A stretch of 64,000 nt of DNA. It comes from Sporosarcina jeotgali. Lineage in GTDB: Bacteria > Bacillota > Bacilli > Bacillales_A > Planococcaceae. Below the pieces are notes generated by a model that saw only the letters and a list, made by a program, of their open reading frames with translations, did no database searches and was not told where the DNA came from. Location: contig NZ_CP116341.1 of the NCBI RefSeq assembly GCF_033304595.1, positions 663,001-727,000 on the forward strand, given 5' to 3'. Shown here piece after piece: positions 25,412-35,483 of this stretch. The translations under genes and the position numbers were made by a program. How positions within the stretch are numbered: position 1 is the stretch's first letter; every line of letters starts with the position of its first letter.

Positions 25412-26461
25412 TTAAGAAGGAGTTAAAAAACCATGCTGTCCGGCTGTCCACAAATCACGGAAGGCCCGATTGACAGAGGACGTTTCCAGCACAGCTTGCA
25501 TGCCGAGTCGACGGAACAATTGAACCGCGCAATCTGTTGCGATATCTGAGCTTTCCATGCATACAGCAGATAACTGGTCTAGTTCGTGATCGTCCAACTT
25601 GCCGTTCAAATGCATGTCCCAGCGGCGTGATACAGCAGTATGGAAGAGCTGCTCGGCTTCGTTGAAACGCTTCTGCTGTTCCTCGAGCAAACGCACAGTA
25701 CTTGAGATTTTTTCCGCATTCCAGCGGGATTTTGCATGTTCTGCCAGCGTATGAGCCTCTTCTAAAAACCGTGCACCGAGTCCAAGGCAAACTGCCGCAA
25801 AAGAGACTTGGGAAAACTGAACGAATGGGAAAGAATGAACAGGCAGACCGAGTGAGTTCTGTGTTTCGACTACTGAAAAGGTCCGGTCGTGCGGCACAAA
25901 GGCGTCTTTCACTCGAATTGTATGACTTCCTGTTCCTTTCAAGCCGATTGCATTCCAGTCTTCAACGATTTCGACTTGATCGGGCATGAATATACACGCC
26001 CGCATTTCATCAGTTTCCTGTCCGTCACGCCAAATAATCGTATTCGCTGTAAACATAGAGGCGTAAGGTGCCCCGCTGCAATAACGCCATTCACCAGAAA
26101 CGAGATAGCCGTCCCGTTCAGCGTGTGCTTCACCAGTTGCATATCCGCTGCCTGCAATGACGGCATTCTGTGGAGTATACAGTTCTATTGCTTGGGTCCC
26201 TGTCATATTTTCGAGAAATAAATTCCCGCCCGATCCGATAGTTGTCAGCCATCCGAAAGATCCATCTTCATAAGAAGTGTCTTGGAATACCTGGGCAGCT
26301 TCAGGTAATGAAAGCGCACGGCCTCCTAATTCTTTTGGCAAGAACAGCTTAAACAATTTTTCTTCATAAGCAACTTGCAATAAGTCATCGGGCAAAGTAC
26401 CCGTCTGCTCGATTTCTGTCGTAGTACTGCGAATAATTTTTGAAAGATCTTCAGATAACAT
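25412..26461 (-). CDS. Acyl-CoA dehydrogenase-fold flavoprotein
   Basis: A 349-residue member of the acyl-CoA dehydrogenase superfamily. N-terminal helical domain, a central beta domain with SGEWRYCSGAPYASMF and GLKGTGSHTIRVKDAFVP, and a C-terminal helical domain ending in FRDLWTAGQHGFL. The central motif and the short C-terminal domain resemble DszC/SfnB-type flavin monooxygenases and related proteins more than beta-oxidation dehydrogenases, and no catalytic Glu position is obvious. The ATG at 26461 follows AAAGGA by 8 nt; the ATG at 26470 lies on the ribosome site. It is isolated, with no thioesterase, reductase or CoA ligase beside it, so substrate and electron acceptor are unknown. Confidence 0.82.
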   Translation of the reverse strand: MLSEDLSKIIRSTTTEIEQTGTLPDDLLQVAYEEKLFKLFLPKELGGRALSLPEAAQVFQDTSYEDGSFGWLTTIGSGGNLFLENMTGTQAIELYTPQNAVIAGSGYATGEAHAERDGYLVSGEWRYCSGAPYASMFTANTIIWRDGQETDEMRACIFMPDQVEIVEDWNAIGLKGTGSHTIRVKDAFVPHDRTFSVVETQNSLGLPVHSFPFVQFSQVSFAAVCLGLGARFLEEAHTLAEHAKSRWNAEKISSTVRLLEEQQKRFNEAEQLFHTAVSRRWDMHLNGKLDDHELDQLSAVCMESSDIATDCAVQLFRRLGMQAVLETSSVNRAFRDLWTAGQHGFLTPS

Positions 26462-26665
26462 GGTAATCATCCTTTCTCATATTAGTAGAAATTAAAGAAC
26501 AAATGAGGGAAGCAGTCTAAAACTCCCTTTCCCTTCTATTCCCTTTATGACAACAATGTAAAGGCTTGCAAAGAATCAACTTTATTGCCAATAGACGTTG
26601 GAACTGCCAGACCACTGTGTTATGTTTGAGTAGTAAGATAACTAAACGCTGAAAGGGAGATGTTA

Positions 26666-29041
26666 ATGTCATTGTTTAAAAGAATCGGCTTCAGTTTACT
26701 TGTCGTTTTGCTCACCCTTGGTAGTTTGATTATACCTCAAGGAGCAAGCGCAGCTAAGTCAGATGAGGCAACTAGAGGAGAATTCGTCCAACAAGTTGTA
26801 CAAGCCCTTAATTTACCTACGAACGATGGTTCGACGCTTACATTTACGGATGTGGACAAACAGTTAGCTCCCTATGTGGAAGCTGCAGTGAAAGCCGGTT
26901 TGGTTCATGGCCGCTCAGCTACAAAGTTTGACACAAACGGTTCACTTACTCGTGAACAGGCATTTGTTATTTCAGCACGTGCTGCAAAGACTGATAAAAC
27001 CTACCCAATGTCCCTCCTTGACCGTTTTAAAGACAAGCGTGACTTCGGTGCTTCGCTGCGTCCAGAAATGGCGAAAAGCATTGGACTTGGTCTTTTAAAA
27101 GGGTATTCAGACCACACAGCAAAACCGAAACAAGCAGTAATGAAAAATGAGATGCGTGCAATTGTTAATCGTTTAGTAAAAGTTAGTCAGGAACACCCAG
27201 GTCAAACACCAGACACTGACGAAGCGACAGTTTCACTGCGTGTAATGGGAACGACTGACCTGCATATGAACCTTGTAAACTATGACTACTATCAGGATAC
27301 GAAAGTTGAAGACTACGGACTGACTAAAGTAGGTGTGTTAGTTGATGAAGCGCGTGCTGAATCAGAAAACACGCTCATGTTTGACAATGGAGATTTAATC
27401 CAAGGAACTCCGCTCGGTACATATAAAGTGAGTGTAGATCCGTTGAAAAAGGGTGAAGTCCACCCCGCATTTGCAGCAATGCAAGCACTTGACTATGATG
27501 TGATGTCTTTAGGTAACCACGAGTTTAACTATGGTCTTGAGTATCTGGACCAAGTCATCGATGAGTCTGGTTTCCCTGTTATTAACGCAAACGTATATGA
27601 TGCGAAAACAGGTAAAAACCGCTACAATCCTTACATTGTAATGGATAAAGAAGTAACAGACTCTAAAGGGGCAAAACATACATTGAAAGTCGGTGTTATT
27701 GGAGTTGTAGCCCCAGGAATTCTTCGCTGGGATGGCGCAATTCTTGAAGGGAAAGTGACTGTAGAAGATGGCTCAGATACAGTTAAGAAATTCTTGCCGC
27801 AAGTTCAAAAAGAAGGTGCTGATGTTGTATTCGTAATTGCTCACTCTGGAATCGGTGATGAAATCCATGAGCAGGGCGAAGATGATATTACATGGCAGAT
27901 TTCTGAAATTGATGGCGTTGACGGAGTTCTGACAGGCCACAACCACGCGTTGTTCCCTGGAGACTTTGCAGATACGAAAAACGCAGATCAAGAGGCGGGT
28001 ACGCTGAACGGAACTCCTGTCGTGATGCCAGGTAAGTTTGGCAGTCACCTCGGATTGCTCGATTATGAATTAAAAATGGAAGATGGCGAGTGGAAAGTCA
28101 TCTCTGGAAAAGGTTCACTTCGTGCAGTTCATAAAGATTCAGAAGAAATTAATCAAGACGTAATGAAGGCTGTAGAAAAGGCGCACAAAGGTACGCTGGA
28201 CTATATCCGCACACCAGTTTCAAAAACGAATGCGCCGATCACAAGTTACTTCGCACTCGTTAAAGACGACCCATCGATTCAAATTGTTACAGAAGCACAG
28301 AAACGTTATGTTGCAAGTCAGACTCCGGGTACAGAGTATGCAGACCTGCCAATACTGTCTGTAGGCGCACCGTTTAAAGCAGGCGGCCGTTATGGTTCTG
28401 ATTACTATACAGATATCCCTGCTGGCGACATTGCTATTAAAAATATGGCAGACCTTTATGTATTCGACAATACAATTACAGGACTTGTCATGACAGGAGC
28501 CGACGTAAAAGAATGGCTTGAAATGTCAGGCGGTCAATTCAATCAAATCGATCCATCGAAGTCCGGGGAACAAAATGTATTGAACGAAAACTACAGATCG
28601 TATTTGTTCGACGTCATTGACGGCGTGGAATACGAATACGATGTAACGCAGCCAAACAAGTATGATGGCGAAGGAAAAGTAGTGAATGCCAATGCAAACC
28701 GAGTGAAAAACTTGATGTTTGACGGCAAGCCAATCGATCCGAAACAGAAGTTCATCGTTGTGACAAATAACTACCGTGCAAGCGGTGAGTTCCCAGGAGT
28801 TCGCGATGCGCTGGATACGATTTCGTATCAATACGAGAACCGTGAAGCGATTGTCGATTACATGAAAGCAGTCGATCCAATCGATCCAACTGCGGACGGC
28901 AACTGGTCCATACAGCCTGTACAAAACGCGAAGATGATCTTTGAGACTTCTGAAAAAGGGAAGAATTATCTTGGCGATGATACTCGCATTAAATACGTTG
29001 CACCAACTAAAGACGGCTATGCGAAGTATGAGTTGAAATAA
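26666..29041 (+). CDS. SLH-anchored 2',3'-cyclic-nucleotide phosphodiesterase / 5'-nucleotidase
   Basis: A 791-residue exported enzyme. The signal peptide ends near GASAAK. Two or more SLH-like motifs (about residues 32-165, including FTDVDKQLAPYVEAAVKAGLVHGRS) should bind it to the secondary cell-wall polymer. The metallophosphatase domain (about 190-480) shows GTTDLHMN, DNGDLIQGTPLG, LGNHEFNYG, IAHSG and LTGHNHALFPG. The 5'-nucleotidase C-terminal substrate domain (about 500-760) shows SVGAPFKAGGRYG and DLYVFDNT. AAGGGAG lies 6 nt before the ATG at 26666. It resembles CpdB/YfkN enzymes, which free nucleosides and phosphate from nucleotides outside the cell; here the wall anchor is SLH rather than LPxTG. 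Confidence 0.93.
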   Translation: MSLFKRIGFSLLVVLLTLGSLIIPQGASAAKSDEATRGEFVQQVVQALNLPTNDGSTLTFTDVDKQLAPYVEAAVKAGLVHGRSATKFDTNGSLTREQAFVISARAAKTDKTYPMSLLDRFKDKRDFGASLRPEMAKSIGLGLLKGYSDHTAKPKQAVMKNEMRAIVNRLVKVSQEHPGQTPDTDEATVSLRVMGTTDLHMNLVNYDYYQDTKVEDYGLTKVGVLVDEARAESENTLMFDNGDLIQGTPLGTYKVSVDPLKKGEVHPAFAAMQALDYDVMSLGNHEFNYGLEYLDQVIDESGFPVINANVYDAKTGKNRYNPYIVMDKEVTDSKGAKHTLKVGVIGVVAPGILRWDGAILEGKVTVEDGSDTVKKFLPQVQKEGADVVFVIAHSGIGDEIHEQGEDDITWQISEIDGVDGVLTGHNHALFPGDFADTKNADQEAGTLNGTPVVMPGKFGSHLGLLDYELKMEDGEWKVISGKGSLRAVHKDSEEINQDVMKAVEKAHKGTLDYIRTPVSKTNAPITSYFALVKDDPSIQIVTEAQKRYVASQTPGTEYADLPILSVGAPFKAGGRYGSDYYTDIPAGDIAIKNMADLYVFDNTITGLVMTGADVKEWLEMSGGQFNQIDPSKSGEQNVLNENYRSYLFDVIDGVEYEYDVTQPNKYDGEGKVVNANANRVKNLMFDGKPIDPKQKFIVVTNNYRASGEFPGVRDALDTISYQYENREAIVDYMKAVDPIDPTADGNWSIQPVQNAKMIFETSEKGKNYLGDDTRIKYVAPTKDGYAKYELK

Positions 29042-29054
29042 GAAATAGTAAAGG

Positions 29055-29083
29055 GAGGCGCACTCGCTGCGTCTCTTTTTGGT
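29055..29083 (+). terminator. Terminator of the nucleotidase gene
   Basis: GAGGCGCA paired with TGCGTCTC (one G-U pair), followed by TTTTT. Confidence 0.75.
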
Positions 29084-29155
29084 TTCTCTGAAATGGAAAG
29101 ATTACGGTTGATATATCCGGTAAAGTATTTTATATTTTTGAACTACTTTTATATC

Positions 29156-29182
29156 TAAATAACTAGGAAATTATGCCGACAT
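29156..29182 (+). promoter_or_regulatory. SigD-type promoter of the first chemoreceptor gene
   Basis: TAAA, 15 nt, then GCCGACAT, about 40 bp before the start at 29223. This matches the Bacillus sigma-D consensus (TAAA-N15-GCCGATAT) with one mismatch, as expected for a motility/chemotaxis gene. Confidence 0.75.
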
Positions 29183-29222
29183 AGACCCTGTAATATAAAT
29201 TTCAAGAAATGAGAGATGAATA

Positions 29223-30908
29223 ATGTCAATCGGCAAAAAAATGTATGCAGGGTTTGGAGTTGTTCTATTCATCGTCCTGCTCTCTGCACTGTGGAATTAT
29301 TTGGAGTTATCGAAAGTTAAAACGGAATACGCAGATTTACTCGAGAGCCGGGTAGCCCAGACGGTTCTCGCGAAAGATATTCAAGTCGAAAGTGCATTGC
29401 AAGGATTTTATATCCGGTCGTATATCATGCAGGGCAGAGACGAAGACCTCGCCAATTTTGAAAAGCATACGCTAAATCAGGAGAAAGCGCTGAATGAACT
29501 TGACCCGCTTGTCCATTCCGATGAAATGCAAGATTTCCTCGAACAGGTAAAAGAGTCCTCCGAAGTATATAAAGATGCATCTGTTGAAGTGATCGCAGTA
29601 AGGAAGTCGGGAAAAAGCGATGAGGCGGCTGAACTTTTGAAAACTACGATGCGCCCTTCTAACATAGAAATCCGGGAAGCTGTCGATGGAATGGTAGAGT
29701 ACCAATTGAAACACATGAAATCAGGACAGCAACGGGCGGAACAGCTTATGGATAAAGCGATTCTAGCTTTCATCCTCGCGGCAGCCTTGAGTCTGATCAT
29801 CGGAGTAGCGATTGCTGCCTATATGAGCCGGATCATTTCCAGACCTATTAAACTTCTATCAGCCTCTGCCGCCGTCATCGCCAGCGGTGATTTGACAGAA
29901 CCTGATGCAGAAGTACGAACAAAAGATGAAATCCGTGACCTGGCGCTGTCATTCAATAATATGAAACATAAGTTACGCCAGCTGATCACGGGTGTGAATG
30001 ATAATGCACTTCATCTGACAGCTTCTGCAGAGGAACTGTCCGCCAGCACCCACGAAGTGGCTGATTCATCCGAAGAAATCACGAGAGCGATCGAAAACTT
30101 AGCACAAGGCTCATCTGCCTCGGCTATTTCTGCCAAGGACAGCGCGGTCGCAATGGATGAAACCGCATCCGGTGTCCAGCGAATCGCTGAATCGACAACC
30201 GTTCTTCAAGGAAGCGCGGAGCAGACGATGAATGTTGCAAATGAGAGCGAAAAAACGATCCAGACGGCAAAAGAACAGATGAATGTAATTTATGAGTCGT
30301 CTCAGGAAACATCGGAATTGATCAAAAAGCTCAGTCGCCAATCCATTGAGATCGAAAACATTACGAATGTCATCACAAGCATAACCGAACAAACGAATTT
30401 GCTGGCACTTAATGCCGCCATTGAAGCGGCGCGCGCCGGAGAGCACGGGAAAGGCTTCGCTGTAGTGGCGGATGAAGTCCGGAAACTTGCAGAAGAGTCC
30501 AAGTCCTCCGCGAGCCAGATTGCCCAGCTGACAGTGGCTATCCAGGCGGACACCCGGAACGTTGAGCATTCCGTGTCTGAAAGCATGACGAACGTGGAAC
30601 AAGGCGTGCAAGTCATTGAGGATGCCGGCCAGTCATTCCACGACATTGTCCAGTCTGTTCAGCAAATGACCAGCCAAATCGAGGAAATTTCCGCAGCAAC
30701 AGAGGAAATTTCAGCCAGCGCAGAAGAAGTGTCCGCGTCGGTCAATGAAATTGCAGGCCATGCGATGAGCGCTTCAGAACAGACTGAACAAAACTCAGCT
30801 GCAATGGAAGAGCAGATGGCAACCATCGAAGAGATCAACGCAGTCGCTCAGGATCTAAGCAAAAAAGCAGTCGAACTGCAGGAAATGGTTCAACAATTTA
30901 CAGTTTAA
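29223..30908 (+). CDS. Methyl-accepting chemotaxis protein
   Basis: A 561-residue transmembrane chemoreceptor. TM1 (about residues 8-28), an extracellular four-helix-bundle-like sensor (about 30-178), TM2 (about 180-202), a HAMP domain (about 203-260), then a long coiled-coil signalling domain. The invariant hairpin tip [31 protein letters not shown] is split here by its parts: [19 protein letters not shown] and [18 protein letters not shown]. Preceded by a good SigD promoter, so it is probably co-regulated with flagellar genes. The ribosome site (GAGAGATG) is weak. The ligand cannot be predicted. It shares the signalling core with the second receptor at 50508 but has an unrelated sensor region. 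Confidence 0.95.
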   Translation: MSIGKKMYAGFGVVLFIVLLSALWNYLELSKVKTEYADLLESRVAQTVLAKDIQVESALQGFYIRSYIMQGRDEDLANFEKHTLNQEKALNELDPLVHSDEMQDFLEQVKESSEVYKDASVEVIAVRKSGKSDEAAELLKTTMRPSNIEIREAVDGMVEYQLKHMKSGQQRAEQLMDKAILAFILAAALSLIIGVAIAAYMSRIISRPIKLLSASAAVIASGDLTEPDAEVRTKDEIRDLALSFNNMKHKLRQLITGVNDNALHLTASAEELSASTHEVADSSEEITRAIENLAQGSSASAISAKDSAVAMDETASGVQRIAESTTVLQGSAEQTMNVANESEKTIQTAKEQMNVIYESSQETSELIKKLSRQSIEIENITNVITSITEQTNLLALNAAIEAARAGEHGKGFAVVADEVRKLAEESKSSASQIAQLTVAIQADTRNVEHSVSESMTNVEQGVQVIEDAGQSFHDIVQSVQQMTSQIEEISAATEEISASAEEVSASVNEIAGHAMSASEQTEQNSAAMEEQMATIEEINAVAQDLSKKAVELQEMVQQFTV

Positions 30909-30915
30909 GAATATA

Positions 30916-30958
30916 GGAGGCTCCATCGGCAGTTACTTGCCGGCTGGGGCTTTTTTTA
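30916..30958 (+). terminator. Terminator of the first chemoreceptor gene
   Basis: Imperfect stem GGCTCCATCGGCA / TGCCGGCTGGGGC followed by seven T. Confidence 0.7.
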
Positions 30959-31018
30959 TTCGCTAAGACAAACGGGAAAGAGACTGTTCCTTTCCTATCC
31001 GTATACTTGGCAACAATA

Positions 31019-31047
31019 AACCCATCACTCTATAGGAATGATGGGTT
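31019..31047 (-). terminator. Terminator downstream of sda
   Basis: AACCCATCA and TGATGGGTT pair across an 11-nt loop; on the minus strand it is followed by TTATTGTT. It lies 58 bp after the sda stop. Confidence 0.7.
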
Positions 31048-31104
31048 CAATCGGGATAGCGCCGCTTTCCAATAATGGTGAAAGGAGTCATTGGGAAAAG
31101 CCAA

Positions 31105-31233
31105 TTAGAGGAAACAAAGTAAACTGCGTTTATCCACTTCATACTTCAGCAAGTTGATAAATTCCGAACATAGTTCTAGTTCAATGGCTTTTACATAAGA
31201 TAGGATCAGTAGATCATCGGGGAGTCTGTTCAC
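31105..31233 (-). CDS. sda: Sporulation checkpoint inhibitor Sda
   Basis: A 42-residue protein too short for usual ORF cut-offs. It reads VNRLPDDLLILSYVKAIELE then LCSEFINLLKYEVDKRSL, matching the Bacillus Sda helical hairpin (pattern RKLSDELLIESYFKA, then RDFIELIENEIKRRSL). The GTG at 31233 aligns with the known start and has AAGG about 10 nt upstream. Sda binds the dimerisation domain of sporulation kinases such as KinA and blocks phosphate flow to Spo0A when replication is starting or stalled. The upstream 31337-31435 block of DnaA boxes is the same regulatory arrangement as in B. subtilis. Identity rests on both sequence and promoter context. It implies an endospore-forming host. Confidence 0.92.
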   Translation of the reverse strand: MNRLPDDLLILSYVKAIELELCSEFINLLKYEVDKRSLLCFL

Positions 31234-31336
31234 GAACACGACACCTTCTTTCTGCAGAGTTATTCTTTTCCCCAGCAACGAGGAAAGCGGCTTGACTCTA
31301 ACTTAGCAGATAACAAAAAAAAGAACAATCGTTCGG

Positions 31337-31435
31337 TTATCCACATTCCTTAGTGGATAATATGTGGACAAGCTGTTCACAGAGCCCATCATAGCTATCG
31401 CAGTCTAGGGGATAACGTGGAAAAGGTTATACACA
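31337..31435. promoter_or_regulatory. DnaA-box cluster upstream of sda
   Basis: A perfect DnaA box TTATCCACA at 31337-31345. One-mismatch boxes at 31352-31360 (minus, TTATCCACT), 31363-31371 (minus, TTGTCCACA) and 31427-31435 (TTATACACA), plus weaker ones such as 31409-31417 (minus, TTATCCCCT). In B. subtilis DnaA activates sda through such a cluster. It also lies upstream of the ilvD promoter. Confidence 0.85.
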
Positions 31436-31604
31436 CTTGTGGACTGCGCGAATTTTGTCGAAAAGTTTTCTGACTTCTTTTGAAGATCTTAATCAAAACT
31501 TTATTAAAAAATTGCGATGTGCAATATATTGCGTTGTGACAACATTGTAAGCGTATACATTAAAACTATATATTCCAAATTGAAAAATAATTTAAAAAAC
31601 ACGG

Positions 31605-31633
31605 TTGACTCTTTATTTCTTTCGCTATATGAT
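31605..31633 (+). promoter_or_regulatory. SigA promoter of ilvD
   Basis: TTGACT, 17 bp, TATGAT. The predicted start lies about 85 bp before the ilvD start codon. The leader is too short for a T-box. Confidence 0.8.
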
Positions 31634-31726
31634 TACAACAATCTACTTCAGCGAAAGGTTGTTTCAACTGCCTGGCTGCTGAAATTATCGTTCACCCGTT
31701 GGTGCCATTGTGAGGAGTGAGTTTCA

Positions 31727-33394
31727 TTGAGAAGTGACATGATAAAGAAAGGTGTCGATCGTGCACCGCATCGAAGTCTGCTATATGCGACTGGCGTTCG
31801 ATCGAGAGATATGGAGAAACCATTCATTGGAGTATGCAACTCATACATTGATATCATTCCCGGTCATATGCACTTAAACAAATTTGCGGAAGTCGTGAAA
31901 GAAGCGATTCGCGAAGCAGGAGGTATCCCATTCGAGTTCAATACGATTGGTGTAGATGACGGAATTGCGATGGGGCATATCGGCATGCGTTATTCATTGC
32001 CAAGTCGTGAACTTATTGCCGATTCAGCAGAAACAGTCATTAACGCACATTGGTTTGACGGTGTGTTCTACATTCCGAACTGTGACAAAATCACACCCGG
32101 GATGCTGATGGCGGCAGTTCGTACGAATGTGCCTTCCGTATTCGTCTCAGGCGGTCCAATGGAAGGCGGGACTTCAGCTGATGGAAAACCGTTATCTCTC
32201 GTATCCGTGTTCGAAGGAGTCGGCTCGTACAAACAAGGGACCATGACAGCTGAAGAACTGCTCGATATCGAGCAAAGCGCGTGTCCGACATGCGGCAGCT
32301 GTTCAGGGATGTTTACCGCGAATTCCATGAACTCACTAATGGAAATGCTAGGTGTCACAGTGCCGGATAATGGCACAATCATCGCAACTTCTGACGAGCG
32401 TCATCGGCTCATTAAAGAGGCAGCCCAGCATCTTGTGAGAATGGTAAAAGAAGACATTAAGCCGAGAGACATCATTACGAAAGAGACAATTGACGATGCG
32501 TTTGCACTTGATATGGCAATGGGCGGATCCACAAATACAGTTCTTCATACACTGGCAATTGCACACGAAGCTGAAATCGAGTACGATGTCCGTGATATTA
32601 ATGAAGTCGCAAAACGGATTCCGTATTTATCAAAAATCAGTCCAGCGTCGGATTATACAATGCACGACGTCCATCTGGCAGGCGGCGTCAGCGCCATTAT
32701 AAAAGAACTTTGTGAAATTGAAGGTGCAGTTCATCCAGATCGGATGACAATCACCGGAAAGTCACTCTATGAAAATGTGAAAGACCGGCCAATCAAGAAC
32801 GATCAAGTAATACGTCATAAAGAAAATGCGTATAGTCCAGTCGGAGGTCTTTCCGTTTTATTTGGAAATATTGCCCCTGACGGCGGGGTCATCAAAGTCG
32901 GTGCTGTCGATCCTTCTATTAAAGAGTTTAAAGGTGAAGCTATTGTCTTTGAATCCCAGGAAGCAGCCCAAGAAGGCATTGACGATGGTACTGTGCAAGC
33001 AGGTCACGTCGTAGTCATTCGCTACGAAGGCCCTAAAGGCGGACCGGGAATGCCGGAAATGCTGGCACCGACTGCAGCGATTGCAGGCCGGGGACTTGGA
33101 ACAAAAGTAGCTTTAATTACGGATGGCCGATTCTCAGGAGCGTCCCGAGGCATTTCCATCGGACACATTTCACCAGAAGCAGCTGAAGGCGGTCCAATCG
33201 CCCTTGTGGAAAATGGAGATGTGATTGCCATTGACTTAACCAATCGGACAATTGAATTGGAAGTCGATGAAACAGAACTCACAAAACGTAAAAGCCAATT
33301 GAAACCATTTGAACCGAAAATCAAAAAAGGGTATCTTGCCCGTTATTCCAAATTAGTGACATCCGCCAGTACGGGCGGCGTTATGAAAATTTAA
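31727..33394 (+). CDS. ilvD: Dihydroxy-acid dehydratase
   Basis: Iron-sulphur dehydratase for the third step of valine/isoleucine synthesis (2,3-dihydroxy acids to 2-keto acids). 555 residues, full length. Cluster cysteines are visible in NCDKITPGM and [17 protein letters not shown]. The C-terminal [13 protein letters not shown] block is intact. The TTG start at 31727 is chosen because GAGGAG lies 9 nt upstream and because the resulting LRSDMIKKG matches the Bacillus IlvD N-terminus; the ATG four codons on is too far away. It has its own SigA promoter and lies upstream of the T-box that controls ilvB onward, so it can be expressed apart from the rest of the pathway. Confidence 0.97.
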   Translation: MRSDMIKKGVDRAPHRSLLYATGVRSRDMEKPFIGVCNSYIDIIPGHMHLNKFAEVVKEAIREAGGIPFEFNTIGVDDGIAMGHIGMRYSLPSRELIADSAETVINAHWFDGVFYIPNCDKITPGMLMAAVRTNVPSVFVSGGPMEGGTSADGKPLSLVSVFEGVGSYKQGTMTAEELLDIEQSACPTCGSCSGMFTANSMNSLMEMLGVTVPDNGTIIATSDERHRLIKEAAQHLVRMVKEDIKPRDIITKETIDDAFALDMAMGGSTNTVLHTLAIAHEAEIEYDVRDINEVAKRIPYLSKISPASDYTMHDVHLAGGVSAIIKELCEIEGAVHPDRMTITGKSLYENVKDRPIKNDQVIRHKENAYSPVGGLSVLFGNIAPDGGVIKVGAVDPSIKEFKGEAIVFESQEAAQEGIDDGTVQAGHVVVIRYEGPKGGPGMPEMLAPTAAIAGRGLGTKVALITDGRFSGASRGISIGHISPEAAEGGPIALVENGDVIAIDLTNRTIELEVDETELTKRKSQLKPFEPKIKKGYLARYSKLVTSASTGGVMKI

Positions 33395-33399
33395 TAGAC

Positions 33400-33672
33400 G
33401 AACTCGATGATGAGGTAAAAGTGTTTGGATCCTGTATTCCCAGAGAGCCGGTGGTGCTGAAAACCGGTAATACAGCCAACGCGATATCGCCTCGGAGTGA
33501 ACAGCTGAACTAAGTAAGCTGTTTCGGGCAGTTGTGCCCGTTATGATAAAGGATGCGATTCAATCGCGTCCATGAGGCGGTGAACGTTGCCGTGAACAAG
33601 GGTGGTACCATGAAAGCTTTTTCATCCCTTGCGCAATATTTTTTTGCGCGGGGAGAAAAGGCTTTTTATTTT
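33400..33672 (+). promoter_or_regulatory. T-box riboswitch leader upstream of ilvB
   Basis: The canonical T-box sequence AAGGGTGGTACCATG lies at 33599-33613, just before a terminator (33612-33636 pairs with 33643-33666, then a T-run) that the antiterminator would disrupt. Stem I features are visible upstream, including AGAGAGCCGGTGG and CTCGGAGTG. Placing the specifier by the usual GAA-NNN-RCC-TYGGAGT pattern gives ATC (33486-33488), isoleucine, though CTC (leucine, the specifier in B. subtilis ilv-leu) overlaps nearby. Uncharged tRNA binding should let transcription continue into ilvB-leuD. Confidence 0.93.
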
Positions 33673-33734
33673 TGAGTGAATCCGGATTCTGAGTAGGGCC
33701 ATATAAAGAGCGATGATGACAAGGAGAGATGCAA

Positions 33735-35483
33735 ATGAGTACGGAATTGAAGTTGAAAACGGCACCTGCAGTGAAGGAGGATGATGCTGTTCCGAAGCAT
33801 CCAGCTAATGGATCAGATGTTTTGATCCGTTCCTTGAAAGAACAGCAAGTCGAAATCATTTTTGGCTATCCAGGCGGTGCAGTACTTCCAATTTACGATG
33901 CACTGTATCAAAATCCAATTCAACATATTTTAGCCCGACATGAACAAGGGGCGATCCATGCTGCTGAAGGGTATGCCAGAGTTTCAGGAAATCCCGGTGT
34001 CGTGATTGCCACATCTGGACCAGGCGCAACCAACCTTGTCACAGGTATTACAGATGCCATGATGGATTCTATTCCCCTCGTTGTATTCACAGGCCAAGTC
34101 GCAAGCAGCGTCATTGGAACAGATGCTTTTCAGGAAGCGGATATTATTGGGATTACGCAACCGATCACAAAGCATAACTACCAAGTAAGCAGAGTAGAAG
34201 ATCTGCCGCGGATTATTAAAGAAGCGTTTCATATTGCATCGACCGGAAGACCAGGACCTGTTGTCGTAGATATTCCTAAAGACATCGCTACAGCTTCTGC
34301 AGAAAACGTCCCGGAAGCTCCTATTGAACTTAATTTACCCGGATATCAGCCTACTGTTCATCCGAATTATCTGCAAATTCAAAAAACCATCACGCTCATT
34401 AAGCAAGCAAAACAGCCAGTGATTTTAGCAGGTGCGGGTGTGCTGCACGCAAAAGCGACTGAACAATTAAAAGAATTTGCTGAAGTGAATCGGATTCCAG
34501 TTGCCAATACACTGCTTGGGTTAGGCAGTATCGCAGGGGATCACGAACTGTTCCTCGGAATGGCAGGCATGCACGGAACGTATACGTCGAACATGGCAAT
34601 CAGCGAATGCGATGTACTCATCAATATCGGTGCAAGGTTTGACGATCGGCTAACCGGGAACCTAAAACGATTTGCAAGAAATGCTGCGGTTGTTCATATC
34701 GATATCGACCCTGCTGAAATCGGAAAAAACGTACCGACTGCAATTCCGATTGTAGCGGATGCGAAAGAGGCATTGACTGCATTATTGAAGCATCCAGCGT
34801 GTAAGCCAGATACCGAAGTGTGGTTAACGAAATTAGAAAGTCTGACAAAGAACTTCCCGCTTTGGTATGTGGAAGATCCAGAGCATCTTCTTCCTCAACA
34901 AGCGCTTGAGCTGATCCACAAGATTACAGAGGGAGATGCAATTGTGACGACGGATGTCGGACAGCACCAGATGTGGACTGCTCAGTATTATGGATTGAAT
35001 CATGCGGATCGCTGGGTCACTTCTGGCGGTCTTGGGACGATGGGCTTCGGGTTCCCGGCAGCTATTGGGGCACAACTCGCAAAACCGGACGCTCGCGTGA
35101 TTGCAGTAGTCGGTGACGGTGGTTTCCAAATGACCGCACAAGAATTGTCACTGCTTCAAGAACTCCGGATTCCAGTGAAGGTCGTAATCTTGAACAACGA
35201 AGCACTCGGAATGGTGCGGCAGTGGCAGCAGACGTTTTTCGAAGAACGTTATTCACAATCTCTAATTCCAATCCAGCCCGATTTCGTGAAGCTCGCAGAA
35301 GCCTACGATTTGAAAGGTTACCGCATTAGAAATGCATCGGAAGCGGAAGTCGTTTTTACAGAAGCGTTGTTGTCAGATGAACCTGTTTTGATCGACTGTC
35401 GTGTGAAACGTATGGAAAACGTCTATCCGATGGTTGCGCCGGGGAAAGGAATTTCAGAAATGATTGGAGTGAGTGCGCCATGA
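33735..35483 (+). CDS. ilvB: Acetolactate synthase, large (catalytic) subunit
   Basis: ThDP- and FAD-dependent acetohydroxyacid synthase catalytic subunit, the first common step of branched-chain amino acid synthesis. 582 residues. The marks are [14 protein letters not shown], the activating Glu in [19 protein letters not shown]-type FAD contacts, and the ThDP motif [12 protein letters not shown] ending in ILNN. The ATG at 33735 is 6 nt after GGAGAG; the in-frame ATG at 33729 is too close. The stop overlaps the ilvN start (ATGA), so the two subunits are translationally coupled. Under control of the T-box at 33400-33672. Confidence 0.97.
   Translation: MSTELKLKTAPAVKEDDAVPKHPANGSDVLIRSLKEQQVEIIFGYPGGAVLPIYDALYQNPIQHILARHEQGAIHAAEGYARVSGNPGVVIATSGPGATNLVTGITDAMMDSIPLVVFTGQVASSVIGTDAFQEADIIGITQPITKHNYQVSRVEDLPRIIKEAFHIASTGRPGPVVVDIPKDIATASAENVPEAPIELNLPGYQPTVHPNYLQIQKTITLIKQAKQPVILAGAGVLHAKATEQLKEFAEVNRIPVANTLLGLGSIAGDHELFLGMAGMHGTYTSNMAISECDVLINIGARFDDRLTGNLKRFARNAAVVHIDIDPAEIGKNVPTAIPIVADAKEALTALLKHPACKPDTEVWLTKLESLTKNFPLWYVEDPEHLLPQQALELIHKITEGDAIVTTDVGQHQMWTAQYYGLNHADRWVTSGGLGTMGFGFPAAIGAQLAKPDARVIAVVGDGGFQMTAQELSLLQELRIPVKVVILNNEALGMVRQWQQTFFEERYSQSLIPIQPDFVKLAEAYDLKGYRIRNASEAEVVFTEALLSDEPVLIDCRVKRMENVYPMVAPGKGISEMIGVSAP

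Noticed and set aside
31450..31480. CodY-like sequence (AATTTTGTCGAAAAGTT) upstream of ilvD
   Set aside because: The spacing between half-sites is two bases too long and it lies about 140 bp upstream of the promoter.
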